DNA of 64,000 nucleotides from Mycolicibacterium sp. TUM20985 (lineage in GTDB: Bacteria; Actinomycetota; Actinomycetes; Mycobacteriales; Mycobacteriaceae), in the NCBI RefSeq assembly GCF_030295745.1, contig NZ_AP027291.1, positions 3,658,001-3,722,000 of the forward strand, given 5' to 3'. The translations under genes were made by a program, and so were the position numbers. The notes beneath the pieces were generated by a model. It was not told the origin of the DNA, did no database searches, and saw nothing but the letters and a program-made list of their open reading frames with translations. Position 1 is the first letter of the stretch; each line of letters begins with the position of its first letter. Below, piece by piece: positions 8,161 to 16,929 of this stretch.

Positions 8161-9666
8161 TCACAGTTCGCCGGCCTCCACGGCCTCCTTGGTGTGCTGC
8201 GCCCTGGCGATGTCGCGGGCGGAGAAGCCGATCCAGAATGCCGCCACGCCCACCAGGATCGAGATGCCGGCGACCCACAGCAGTGAATAGGTGTAACCCT
8301 CGCCCAGGGCGTCGAGTTGGGCGGGCGTCATGTTCTTCACCGGGCCCGTGGTGCCGCCCAGGTACAGCGTGCGCGAGGTCTGCACGGCCATGATCACGAC
8401 CAGCACCAACGGGCCGCCCAAGTTCTGCACCATCAGCGTGATCGCCGACACCGGGCCGATTTCGCGTGGCCCCACCCCAGCCACGGCGCACAACGGCAGC
8501 ACCACAGAGATGATCCCGATGCCGAACCCGCCCAACACGATCGGGATGAACAGTTCGGGGAAGTACGGGATGCTGCGATCAAGCGTCGACCCGTAGAGCA
8601 TCGCGGCGAGGACGTACAGCCCGCCGCCGATGATCAGCCATCGCGGAGCGAAGCGTGGCGCCAGTTTGGTGGCCAGCACGTTGCCGACGCCCACGGCCAC
8701 CGCGAACGGGAGGAAGCAGATCCCCGCTCGCAGCGCCGAGTAGCCCAGCACATCCTGGGCCAACAGGCCGACCATCACGGTGACGGTGAGCAGGACGCCG
8801 CCGCCGAGGAACCATGCCACGAACGTTGCGACGCGATTGCGGTCACTGAAGACCGAGAACGGGACCAGAGGATTCTCGGCGGTGCGTTCGGCGAGGAAGA
8901 ACGATGCGAAGAACACCACCGACGCGACGGCCGCACCGACCACCCACGGGTCGAGCCAGCCCCGGGGCGGGCCCTGGGTGAAGACCAGCACCGCCGACGT
9001 GCAACCGAGCGTGGCCAGCAGGGCGCCGGTGATGTCGAGTTTGAGGCGTTCGTGGTGCGTCTCGCCGATCCGCAGCCACGCGATGATCACGATGACGATG
9101 CCGATGGGAACGTTCATCAAGAACGCCAGCCGCCAGGAGATGACCGTCAACAGCCCGCCGAGCACGAGCCCCAGCACCGAGCCGATGGCCTGCATTCCCG
9201 CCGACACCGCCATGGCTTGATTCCGCGCATGCCCGACGGCATAGGTGGTGGCGATGAGCGCCAGGCCAGTGGGCGCGGCCACCGCCGCACCGATGCCCTG
9301 CAGCGCGCGGGCGGCGATCAGCGTGAACTCGTCGCCTGCCACCCCGCAGATCAACGATGCGATGGTGAAGATGCCGACGCCGGAGAGGAAGGCACGCTTC
9401 TGACCGATCGCGTCGCCGACCCGGCCGCCGAGCAGCAAGAGCCCACCGAACGTCAACACGTAGGCGGTGATGACCCAGCTCTTTCCGGCGTCGGAGAGAT
9501 CGAGGTCGGCCTGCATCCGCGGCAGAGCCACGATGACGATGGTCCCGTCGAGGGTCGACATGAGCTGCATGCCGGTGATCGCCACGATCGCGATGCCGAG
9601 CACCGATGACGACAACGGCGCAGTGGAGTTGTCCGTCGAGCCTGAAGAACCACCCGAGGAAGACAT
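8161..9666 (-). CDS. MFS multidrug exporter, EfpA paralogue
   Basis: 501 aa, 14-helix major facilitator (DHA2/EfpA type) proton-driven exporter. It aligns along its length with the EfpA gene just upstream: shared GMQLMSTLDGTIVIVALP in helix 1, SWVITAYVLTFGGLLLLGGR (motif A/D region), LGYSALRAG, and the C-terminal SRTLYLGGTTGPVKNM. It lacks EfpA's longer hydrophilic N-terminus and has a short Ser/Gly/Thr leader instead. ATG at 9666. The 45-base gap to efpA holds a 13-bp palindrome next to its ribosome binding site. Two tandem copies suggest duplication followed by divergence; substrates may differ. Confidence 0.92.
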   Translation of the reverse strand: MSSSGGSSGSTDNSTAPLSSSVLGIAIVAITGMQLMSTLDGTIVIVALPRMQADLDLSDAGKSWVITAYVLTFGGLLLLGGRVGDAIGQKRAFLSGVGIFTIASLICGVAGDEFTLIAARALQGIGAAVAAPTGLALIATTYAVGHARNQAMAVSAGMQAIGSVLGLVLGGLLTVISWRLAFLMNVPIGIVIVIIAWLRIGETHHERLKLDITGALLATLGCTSAVLVFTQGPPRGWLDPWVVGAAVASVVFFASFFLAERTAENPLVPFSVFSDRNRVATFVAWFLGGGVLLTVTVMVGLLAQDVLGYSALRAGICFLPFAVAVGVGNVLATKLAPRFAPRWLIIGGGLYVLAAMLYGSTLDRSIPYFPELFIPIVLGGFGIGIISVVLPLCAVAGVGPREIGPVSAITLMVQNLGGPLVLVVIMAVQTSRTLYLGGTTGPVKNMTPAQLDALGEGYTYSLLWVAGISILVGVAAFWIGFSARDIARAQHTKEAVEAGEL

Positions 9667-9679
9667 TGCAAGACACCCT

Positions 9680-9692
9680 ACCCAGACTGGGT
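9680..9692. promoter_or_regulatory. Palindrome ACCCAG-A-CTGGGT between the two efpA-type genes
   Basis: Perfect 6-bp arms around one base. On the minus strand it is followed by GGGTGTC just before the ATG at 9666. CACCC on one side can alternatively pair with that GGGTG, so it could act as an operator or as an RNA hairpin limiting translation of the second pump. Confidence 0.45.
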
Positions 9693-9711
9693 GCCCGTCA
9701 ATCTGGTCGAG

Positions 9712-11301
9712 CTACATCTCGCCTGCGTCGATCGCTTCCTTGACTTCCTGCGCCTGGGCAACCTGCTCGGCGGTGTAACCGATGAACAGCGCCACGAGTC
9801 CGACGATCACGGCCACGGCCGCGACCCACAGCAGCCCGTAGGTGTAGCCCTGGTCGAGTGCGTGCAGCTGAGCCTCGTTCATGTTCTTGACCGGGCCGGT
9901 CGTGCCGCCGAGGTACAGCGTCCGCGACGTGATGACGGCCTGGATGATCGCGAGGACGACGGGGCCGCCGAGACTCTGCAGCATGAGCGCGATCGCGGAG
10001 ACCGGACCGATCTCGTCGAAGGCCACACCGGCGATCGCCGACACCGTCAGTGGTACGACGATCATGCCGATGCCGAAGCCGCCCACCGTGATTGGAATCA
10101 CCAGATTGGGAAAGTACGGGATGTCGCCGTTCAGCGTGGACCCGTAGATCATGGCCGCCAGGACGAACACGCCGCCGGCGATCACCAGGAGGCGCGGCGG
10201 AAACATCGAGACGAAATACGACGACAACCCCAGGCCGATACCTAGCGCGACGACGAACGGGATGAAGCCAATACCGGCGCGGAGGGCGCTGTAGCCCATG
10301 ATGTCCTGCACGTACAGGCCGATCAGGACGGTCAGCGTGAACATCACGCCGCCGGCGAGGAAGACCGCGGCGAAGGTCGCGACCCGGTTGCGGTCGCGGA
10401 AGAGGGTGAACGGGACGACGGGGTTGATCGCCGTGCGTTCGACGTAGATGAAGGCCGTGAAGAACACCAGCGCCGCCAGGCCGGAGCCCAGCGTGAGCGA
10501 CGACTGCCACCCCTTCTCCGGGCCCATCGAGAAGCCGAAGACGGCGGCGGTGCAGGCAAGAGTCGCCAGGATGGCCCCGGCGGCGTCGAGCTTCATGCGC
10601 TCGCGATGCGTCTCGCGCAGGGTCCTGCGGGCCAGGTAGATCATGACCAGGCCGACCGGCACGTTCACCAGGAACGCCCAGCGCCAGGAGATCTCGGTGA
10701 GGGCGCCGCCGACGACGAGCCCCATCACCGACCCGATGCCGGTCATCGCGGCGAAGACGGCGGTGGCCGTGTTGCGGGCCGGGCCCTTCGGGAACGTGGT
10801 GGCGATGAGGGCCAGGCCGGTGGGTGACGCGATGGCCGCGCCGACACCTTGAGCGAGCCGCGCGACGACGAGGGTGGTCTCGTCCCACGCCACGCCGCAC
10901 AGGATCGAGGCGATGGTGAACAGCGCGACGCCAACGATGAAGGTGCGCTTGCGGCCGATGGTGTCGCCGAGGCGTCCGCCCAGCAGCATCAGGCCACCGA
11001 AGGTCAGGACGTAGGCGGTGATGACCCAGCTGCGGCCGGCGTCGGAGAGGTTGAGCTCATCCTGGATCTTGGGCAGCGCGACGATCGCCACGGTGCTGTC
11101 CATCGTCGCCAGGAGCTGCATGCCGCCGATCGCGATGACCGCGGCGATGAAGCGGCGCGACGGAAGCCACGTCGGATACCAGCTGCTCTTCACGATCTGG
11201 GTCGGCGTGATCGGCATGGGCATCACGGGCTCAGCCCGCTCGCCGGCGTCCTCCGCATCGTGTTCGATGGCGGCGTGCTTCGCATTGTGGGGAGCCGTCA
11301 T
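9712..11301 (-). CDS. efpA: MFS drug efflux pump EfpA
   Basis: 529 aa, 14 transmembrane helices, essential or drug-induced efflux pump of mycobacteria with reported roles in isoniazid response. Key stretches identical in style to M. tuberculosis EfpA: YPTWLPSRRFIAAVIAIGG, LLATMDSTVAIVALP, SWVITAYVLTFGGLMLLGG, FPKGPARNTATAVFAAMTG, and the ending AQEVKEAIDAGEM. A charged N-terminal cytosolic extension of about 45 residues is present, as in the family. ATG at 11301, 33 bases downstream of the cysG stop. That short gap carries two nested inverted repeats (separate entry), so the gene may have its own control even though it follows cysG closely. Confidence 0.96.
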   Translation of the reverse strand: MTAPHNAKHAAIEHDAEDAGERAEPVMPMPITPTQIVKSSWYPTWLPSRRFIAAVIAIGGMQLLATMDSTVAIVALPKIQDELNLSDAGRSWVITAYVLTFGGLMLLGGRLGDTIGRKRTFIVGVALFTIASILCGVAWDETTLVVARLAQGVGAAIASPTGLALIATTFPKGPARNTATAVFAAMTGIGSVMGLVVGGALTEISWRWAFLVNVPVGLVMIYLARRTLRETHRERMKLDAAGAILATLACTAAVFGFSMGPEKGWQSSLTLGSGLAALVFFTAFIYVERTAINPVVPFTLFRDRNRVATFAAVFLAGGVMFTLTVLIGLYVQDIMGYSALRAGIGFIPFVVALGIGLGLSSYFVSMFPPRLLVIAGGVFVLAAMIYGSTLNGDIPYFPNLVIPITVGGFGIGMIVVPLTVSAIAGVAFDEIGPVSAIALMLQSLGGPVVLAIIQAVITSRTLYLGGTTGPVKNMNEAQLHALDQGYTYGLLWVAAVAVIVGLVALFIGYTAEQVAQAQEVKEAIDAGEM

Positions 11302-11304
11302 AAC

Positions 11305-11333
11305 GGGTTACTTTACAGTAATCTTAGAAACCC
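11305..11333. promoter_or_regulatory. Nested inverted repeats in the efpA leader
   Basis: Outer arms GGGTT (11305-11309) and AACCC (11329-11333). Inner element TTACT-ttac-AGTAA at 11308-11321. The AT-rich island lies 4 bases upstream of the efpA start and 2 bases after the cysG stop. It could be a repressor site or a leader hairpin; no recognisable consensus is assigned. Confidence 0.4.
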
Positions 11334-11334
11334 T

Positions 11335-12531
11335 TTAATTGGCGAAGGCCGCCACGGCCCCGATCACGATGATCGCGGGAGGTCGAATGCCGTCTGCGCG
11401 GATGTGTTCCGGCGCGTCGCCGAGTGTGGTCTTCAGGGTCCGCTGCGCAGCCGTCGTCCCGTGCTGGACCACGAGCACCGGTGTTTCCGCAGGCCGGCCG
11501 CCATCCAGGAGCACCTTGGCGAAGAGTTCGATCCGTTCGACGGCCATTAGGAGGACGATCGTGCCGGACAGCGCCGCCAGCGCATCCCAATTCACTAACG
11601 ATTCGGGGTGCCCCGGCGCGACATGACCGCTGACCACCACGAACTCGTGGGTCACGCCGCGGTGGGTGACCGGAACACCTGCCAACGCAGGAACGCCTAT
11701 GGCGCTGGTCACACCGGGTACGACGGTCACCGGTATTCCGGCTTCGGCACACGCCAACAGCTCCTCGTGACCCCGCGCGAAGACGTACGGGTCACCGCCC
11801 TTGAGCCGGACGACGAACTTGCCTGCCCTTGCGCGGTCGATCAGCACGGCGTTGATCGCGTCCTGCGCCATGTATCTGCCATAGGGGATCTTCGCCGCGT
11901 CGATGACCTCGACGTGCGGGGGCAGCTCGGCCAGGAGTTCCGGTGGCGCGAGGCGGTCGGCGACCACGACGTCGGCGTGGGCGAGGAGTCGGCGACCCCG
12001 CACGGTGATGAGTTCGGGGTCACCGGGGCCGCCGCCCACCAACGCGACACCGGTGTGCTGCGAGTCGGGCGCATCCGCGACGATGACGCCCTGCTGGAGC
12101 GCTTCATGGATCGCCGAGCGGATCGCGGCCGAACGACGATGCTCACCGCCGGCCAGCACCCCGACGCTGAGCCCGTCGTACTCGAAGGAGGCCGGGGTGA
12201 CCGCCGTGCCGTCGCGCGCGACGTCGGCCCGGACGCAGAAGATTCGCAGTCGCTCCGCCTCGGCGACGATGGCCTCGTTGACCGCGGGATCGTCGGTCGC
12301 AGCGATGGCGTACCAGGCGCCGTCGAGATCGCCTGCGCGGAAGTCGCGCACCACGAGCGTGATTCCCTCGAGCGACTCGACCGCAGGCGTGGCCGCGCGG
12401 GCGATGACGTGGACGTCGGCGCCGTTGGCCAGCAACAGCGGGATCCGCCGCTGCGCGACACTGCCCCCGCCGACCACGACGACCTTCTTGCCGCCCAGGC
12501 GCAGGCCGACGAGGTAGGCGTTCTCGGTCAC
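11335..12531 (-). CDS. cysG: Uroporphyrinogen-III C-methyltransferase with sirohaem synthase N-domain
   Basis: 398 aa. Residues 1-150 form a Rossmann-type precorrin-2 dehydrogenase-like domain (VVVVGGGSVAQRRIPLLL near 18-35). Residues about 160-395 are the SAM-dependent methyltransferase: VALVGGGPGDPELITVRG, RLKGGDPYVFARG, VTSAIGVPALAGVPVTHRG. It makes precorrin-2, feeding both sirohaem and cobalamin. Shorter than E. coli CysG, as in M. tuberculosis Rv2847c. The GTG start at 12531 overlaps the cobB stop (GTGA), completing the cobO-cobB-cysG coupling. Ferrochelatase ability of the N-domain cannot be judged. Confidence 0.94.
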   Translation of the reverse strand: MTENAYLVGLRLGGKKVVVVGGGSVAQRRIPLLLANGADVHVIARAATPAVESLEGITLVVRDFRAGDLDGAWYAIAATDDPAVNEAIVAEAERLRIFCVRADVARDGTAVTPASFEYDGLSVGVLAGGEHRRSAAIRSAIHEALQQGVIVADAPDSQHTGVALVGGGPGDPELITVRGRRLLAHADVVVADRLAPPELLAELPPHVEVIDAAKIPYGRYMAQDAINAVLIDRARAGKFVVRLKGGDPYVFARGHEELLACAEAGIPVTVVPGVTSAIGVPALAGVPVTHRGVTHEFVVVSGHVAPGHPESLVNWDALAALSGTIVLLMAVERIELFAKVLLDGGRPAETPVLVVQHGTTAAQRTLKTTLGDAPEHIRADGIRPPAIIVIGAVAAFAN

Positions 12532-13925
12532 CCGGCGAGTTTAGTGGTTGGCGCGGAGCCGCCCCGGCGGCGACCTTCCAACGCCGCGGTGACGAAGCGG
12601 GCCGCTGCCTCGGGATGGGCCGCGGCGTGTGCATGGAGATATGCGGCGTGCACGCCCCCGGACACCGCCCCGTCGGTGACCGGCGCCCCGGCGCCGTCGC
12701 GGAAACCCCAGGCCGGTTCGTGACCCTCGGCGAATGTGACTGCGGTGCGATGGAATTCGTGTCCTGTGACGCGGGCGCCCGCCTGGTGCAGCGACGAATC
12801 TCCGAGCGCGACGGCGTCGCGGTAGCCGAGCGTCAGCCGCGGCGTGAAGTGAGCGCTGCCGCGGAGCACGCCGCACATCGGCTGCCCGTCGAGGTCGTCG
12901 ACCAGATAGGTCAGGCCGGCGCATTCCGCGTGGATCGGCGCACCGCGGCTGGCCAGCTCGTTGATCTGTTGGCGGACAACGTCGTTGGCCGACAGCTCTG
13001 CGGTGAACTGCTCGGGGAATCCGCCGGGTATCACCAGCGCGTTGGTACCGGGTGGCAACGGGTCCGTCAGCGGATCGAAGGCGACGACGTCCGCGCCTGC
13101 GGCGACGAGCAATTCCGCGTGCTCCGGATACCCGAACGTGAACGCCCGCCCGGCCGCGAGTGCCACGGTGACGCCGCCGGGCACGGCGTCGGCGTGGCGG
13201 GGTGTCCACGGTTCGGCATCGACATGGGAGGCCGCGGTGGCCGCGATGGCCGCGAGGTCGACGTGGCGGGCGACGAGGGTCGACATCGCGTCGACCGCCG
13301 CGAGGGCCCGCTCGCCGTGCTCGGCGGCGGTCACCAAGCCGAGATGGCGCGACGGCACCGACAGTTCGTCGGCCCGCGGAATCGCCCCGAGCACCGGCAC
13401 CCCCGCGTGTTCACAGGCTTGTCGGAGGACCGCCTCGTGCCGCGGCGAACCGACGCGGTTGAGGATGACCCCCGCCATGCGGACGGAGCGGTCGAACGTC
13501 GAGAACCCATGCAGCAGAGCGGCGATGCTGTGACTTTGACCACGGGCATCGACGACGAGCACCACCGGCGCCCCGAGCAGACCCGCCACGTGGGCGGTGG
13601 AGCCGCGGGCCGGGCCCGGCGCACCCGCGTCGATGCGGCCGTCGAAGAGGCCCATCACGCCTTCGACGACGGCGACGTCGGTCCCCGCGCTGCCGTGCCG
13701 GTAGAGCGGTCCGATCAGGTGGTCGCCGACCAGGACGGGGTCGAGATTGCGACCCGGCCTGCCGGCGGCGAGCGCGTGGTAGCCGGGGTCGATGAAGTCC
13801 GGGCCGACCTTGAACGGCGCGACGGTGCGACCGGCCAGTCGCAGCGCGCCAATCAGACCGGTCGCCACCGTGGTCTTGCCGCTGCCGGAGGACGGTGCGG
13901 CGATCACGATGCCGGGGACACTCAC
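12528..13925 (-). CDS. cobB: Cobyrinate (hydrogenobyrinate) a,c-diamide synthase
   Basis: Glutamine-dependent ligase amidating side chains a and c of the corrin ring. 465 aa from the GTG at 13925, which overlaps the cobO stop as GTGA; the frame is open further upstream but only as an antisense-like extension over cobO. N-terminal ATPase domain begins IVIAAPSSGSGKTTVATGLI (P-loop near residue 12). A C-terminal class I amidotransferase-like domain contains GGFPEQF and IHAECAGLTYLVDDL, with the catalytic-type Cys in HAECAG. Ends with a GTGA overlap into cysG. Confidence 0.94.
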   Translation of the reverse strand: MSVPGIVIAAPSSGSGKTTVATGLIGALRLAGRTVAPFKVGPDFIDPGYHALAAGRPGRNLDPVLVGDHLIGPLYRHGSAGTDVAVVEGVMGLFDGRIDAGAPGPARGSTAHVAGLLGAPVVLVVDARGQSHSIAALLHGFSTFDRSVRMAGVILNRVGSPRHEAVLRQACEHAGVPVLGAIPRADELSVPSRHLGLVTAAEHGERALAAVDAMSTLVARHVDLAAIAATAASHVDAEPWTPRHADAVPGGVTVALAAGRAFTFGYPEHAELLVAAGADVVAFDPLTDPLPPGTNALVIPGGFPEQFTAELSANDVVRQQINELASRGAPIHAECAGLTYLVDDLDGQPMCGVLRGSAHFTPRLTLGYRDAVALGDSSLHQAGARVTGHEFHRTAVTFAEGHEPAWGFRDGAGAPVTDGAVSGGVHAAYLHAHAAAHPEAAARFVTAALEGRRRGGSAPTTKLAG

Positions 13926-14536
13926 CACTCGATCCCCCTCTGGCCCTTGCGACCGGTGTCCATGGGGTGCTTGACGCAGGCCATCTCGGTGACCAGGTCC
14001 GCGGCGTCCAGCAGTCGCGGCGGGGCGTCGCGGCCGGTGATGACGACGTGTTGCCTGCCGGGTCGGGAGACGAGGGCGTCCACGACCTCGTCGACGTCGA
14101 TCCAGCCCCACTTCAGCGGGTACGTGAACTCGTCGAGGACGTAGAAGTCGTGACGCTGTTCGACCAACCGGCGCGCGATCTCCGTCCAGCCGTCCGCCGC
14201 GGCCGCCGCGTGGTCGACGTCCGACCCCGGCTTCCGTGTCCACGACCAGCCCGAGCCCATCTTGTGCCACTCCACGGGCCCGCCGACGCCGTGCTCGTCG
14301 TGCAGCTGGCCGAGTTGGCGAAATGCCGCTTCCTCCCCCACCTTCCACTTCGCGCTCTTGACGAACTGGAACACCGCGACGTCGAAACCCTGGTTCCAGG
14401 CCCGCAGCGCCATGCCGAAGGCGGCCGTCGACTTGCCCTTGCCGGGACCGGTGTGGACCGCCAGCACGGGGGCATTGCGCCGGGCCCGTGTGGTCAGGCC
14501 GTCGACGGGCACGGTCAGCGGTTGGCCCTGTGGCAT
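13922..14536 (-). CDS. cobO: Cob(I)yrinic acid a,c-diamide adenosyltransferase
   Basis: 204 aa CobO/BtuR-type enzyme that attaches the 5'-deoxyadenosyl ligand to cobalt in corrinoids. The ATP-binding loop GPGKGKSTAAFGMALRA is near residue 30. The body carries the family sequence FVKSAKWKVGEEAAFR and VLDEFTYPLKWGWID. The tail VKHPMDTGRKGQRGIEW is the usual ending. It lies 22 bases downstream of the chelatase gene and is coupled to cobB by overlapping stop/start codons. Confidence 0.96.
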   Translation of the reverse strand: MPQGQPLTVPVDGLTTRARRNAPVLAVHTGPGKGKSTAAFGMALRAWNQGFDVAVFQFVKSAKWKVGEEAAFRQLGQLHDEHGVGGPVEWHKMGSGWSWTRKPGSDVDHAAAAADGWTEIARRLVEQRHDFYVLDEFTYPLKWGWIDVDEVVDALVSRPGRQHVVITGRDAPPRLLDAADLVTEMACVKHPMDTGRKGQRGIEW

Positions 14537-14558
14537 CGAGGTCTCCTTCCGTCCCGAA

Positions 14559-16445
14559 TCAAGCGGCCCGGCCGGCGGAGTGCGCTGTGACCAGCCGCGT
14601 CAGGCCATCCGCGCGAAGCTGCGCGAGCCGCACCGCGGGCGCACCGAGTTGAGTTGCCAGCACATCGGCCAATCCCAGTCGCACATAGGACGTTTCGCAG
14701 TCCACTACGACGGCGGTCGCACCTTCGGCCACTAGCATCGCCGCCGCCGTACGCGCCCGGCCGAGCGGATCGGGTCCTCCGGTCGCCCTGCCGTCGGTAA
14801 GGATCACCACGAGGCTGCGCCGCGCCCGGTCGCGCGCCTTCTCCCGCACCACCAGGTCCCTGGCCGCGAGGAGGCCCTGCGCCAGGGGCGTCTTGCCTCC
14901 GGTGTCGAAACGCGCCAGGCGCCTGCTGGCGATGTGTACCGATGACGTCGGCGGCAAGAGCACCTGCGCCGCTTGCCCACGGAAGGTGACGACAGCGACC
15001 TTGTCCCGACGTTGATAGGCGTCGCGCAACAGCGACAGGGTGGCACCGCCGACGGCCGACATGCGGTCGCGGGCCGCCATCGAACCCGACGCGTCGACCA
15101 GGAAGAGGACGAGGTTGCCCTCCCTGCCTTCGCGAATGGACCGCCGCAGATCGGTCGGCCCGAGCCGGGGTCGGCCCGGTCCCGTCTGCCGTTCGGCGGC
15201 GGCGAGCACGGTGCCGAAGACGTGCAAACCGTGGCCGGCCCGGGGGTCCTCGGTGGCCGACACCGGAGTGCCCGTCTGGTTACGGGCCCGCGACCGGCGT
15301 CCGGGAGCGCCCTCGCCGACGCCGGGCACCACCAGTGCCTTCGCCCGGAACGTCGCGGTGGGCGCGGCGTTGGGGCGCGGTGTCGACGACGGCGAATTCT
15401 GTTGCCGCGCCGCACCATTGGTCACCTCGCCGTCGGAGGCGTCCGTTGCACCGTCGCCACCGCCCGGCGGATCGGGTTCTGGTTCTGGTTCGGCTTCGGG
15501 TTGGTCGGCGGCCTCACCGGCCCGACTCATCGCCTCGTCCAGCTGATCGGGATCCAGGCCGGGGTCGTCGAAGGGGTCGCGACGGCGCCGGTGCGGGAGC
15601 GCGAGCTCCGCGGCGACGCGCACGTCTTCCTCCTCCACCCGCTGGGCGCCACGCCAGGCGGCGTGCGCGACCGCCGTGCGGGCCACCACCAGATCAGCCC
15701 GCATCCCGTCGACGTCGAACGCCGCGCACAGGGCGGCAATCCGGCGTAACTCGCTGTCCGGCAAGACGACTGCCGCGGCCATGGCGCGCGCCAGCACGAT
15801 CCGGCGCGACAGATCGGCGTCCTCGGCGGTGTACTTCGCCGCGAACTCCTCGGGGTCGGCCTCGAAGTCCATCCGCCGCCGGATCACCTCGACGCGGGTG
15901 TCGACGTCGCGCGACGCGTACACGTCCACCGTCAGGCCGAACCGGTCCAGCAGCTGCGGCCGCAGTTCACCCTCTTCGGGATTCATGGTGCCCACCAACA
16001 TGAATCGGGCCTCGTGACTGTGCGACACCCCGTCCCGCTCGACGTGCACGCGGCCCATCGCCGCCGCGTCGAGAAGGACGTCGACCAGATGGTCGTGCAG
16101 CAGGTTGACCTCGTCGACGTAGAGGACACCACCGTGGGCGCGGGCCAGAAGACCCGGCGAGAACGCATGTTCGCCGTCGCGCAGCACGCGTTGCAGATCC
16201 AGCGACCCCACGACCCTGTCCTCGGTGGCGCCGATCGGCAGCTCGACCAGGCGAGCACCCTCGTCGACCGCGGCGAGCACCTGGGCCAACGCGCGCACGG
16301 CCGTCGACTTCGCGGTGCCCTTCTCGCCGCGGATCAGCACGCCGCCGATCTCTGGCCGCACCGCGCAGAGGATGAGCGCGAGCCGCAGCCGATCCTGACC
16401 GACGAGAGCGGAGAAGGGATAGGGCGTGGGAGCGGGTGTCGTCAC
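14559..16445 (-). CDS. Magnesium/cobalt chelatase, fused AAA and VWA subunits (Rv2850c-like)
   Basis: 628 aa fusion of a ChlI-type AAA+ ATPase with a ChlD-type metal-binding domain. Residues about 1-320: Walker A GEKGTAKST, Walker B VLYVDEVNLL, sensor region VGTMNPEEGELRPQLLDRFG. An acidic/Pro linker (about 325-420) follows. The VWA domain carries the MIDAS motif LVDASGSMAARDRMS and a later ILTDGRATG. GTG start at 16445. As this organism makes no chlorophyll and the gene precedes cobO, a role in cobalt insertion or corrin synthesis is the usual inference, but the large CobN-like subunit is not in the window. Confidence 0.9.
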   Translation of the reverse strand: MTTPAPTPYPFSALVGQDRLRLALILCAVRPEIGGVLIRGEKGTAKSTAVRALAQVLAAVDEGARLVELPIGATEDRVVGSLDLQRVLRDGEHAFSPGLLARAHGGVLYVDEVNLLHDHLVDVLLDAAAMGRVHVERDGVSHSHEARFMLVGTMNPEEGELRPQLLDRFGLTVDVYASRDVDTRVEVIRRRMDFEADPEEFAAKYTAEDADLSRRIVLARAMAAAVVLPDSELRRIAALCAAFDVDGMRADLVVARTAVAHAAWRGAQRVEEEDVRVAAELALPHRRRRDPFDDPGLDPDQLDEAMSRAGEAADQPEAEPEPEPDPPGGGDGATDASDGEVTNGAARQQNSPSSTPRPNAAPTATFRAKALVVPGVGEGAPGRRSRARNQTGTPVSATEDPRAGHGLHVFGTVLAAAERQTGPGRPRLGPTDLRRSIREGREGNLVLFLVDASGSMAARDRMSAVGGATLSLLRDAYQRRDKVAVVTFRGQAAQVLLPPTSSVHIASRRLARFDTGGKTPLAQGLLAARDLVVREKARDRARRSLVVILTDGRATGGPDPLGRARTAAAMLVAEGATAVVVDCETSYVRLGLADVLATQLGAPAVRLAQLRADGLTRLVTAHSAGRAA

Positions 16446-16451
16446 GGGCCG

Positions 16452-16919
16452 TCAGCCCGCGCCGTGAAGACCACTGCGGCGCAGCATCGGAATGTGCGGG
16501 ATGCCGTCGTCGAGGAACTCCTCACCGTCGCGCACGAAGCCATGCTTGGCGTACATCTCCTCGAGATAGGTCTGGGCATCGATGCGGCACGGGTCGTCGC
16601 CGACCTCGGCGAGCGCCGCCTGCATCAACCGACTGGTATGGCCGTGACCCCGCGCACCGCGTTTGGTACACACCCGGCCGATGCGAAAGACCTTCTCGCC
16701 GCCGGGATGTTCCTCCATGAGACGCAGTGTCGAGATGACCTGACCATCGGCATCCTCGAGCCAGAAGTGTCTGGTCTCGGCGAGCAGGTCACGCCCGTCC
16801 AGCTCCGGATACGGTGTGGCCTGCTCGACGACGAAGACCTCCACCCTGAGCTTCAACAGCTCGTAGAGCGTGCCAGCATCGAGATCCTTGGCCCAGCTCC
16901 GACGTGGCGAAATCGTCAC
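16452..16919 (-). CDS. GNAT family N-acetyltransferase (Rv2851c-like)
   Basis: 155 aa ElaA-type GNAT protein. The sequence opens with WAKDLDAGTLYELLKLRVEVF, the ElaA family signature, then VISTLRLMEE, the acetyl-CoA loop region RIGRVCTKRGARGHGHTSRL, and ends DGEEFLDDGIPHIPMLR. The GTG at 16919 was chosen over the longer open frame to 17222, because upstream residues are antisense-like to mqo and relatives begin here. It lies 10 bases after the mqo stop and 6 bases before the chelatase start. The acetylated substrate is unknown. Confidence 0.9.
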   Translation of the reverse strand: MTISPRRSWAKDLDAGTLYELLKLRVEVFVVEQATPYPELDGRDLLAETRHFWLEDADGQVISTLRLMEEHPGGEKVFRIGRVCTKRGARGHGHTSRLMQAALAEVGDDPCRIDAQTYLEEMYAKHGFVRDGEEFLDDGIPHIPMLRRSGLHGAG

Positions 16920-16929
16920 GGTGTCACCG

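Noticed and set aside
8161..11301. Two efpA-type genes as one frameshifted gene
   Set aside because: Each is full length with its own start, stop and complete set of helices.
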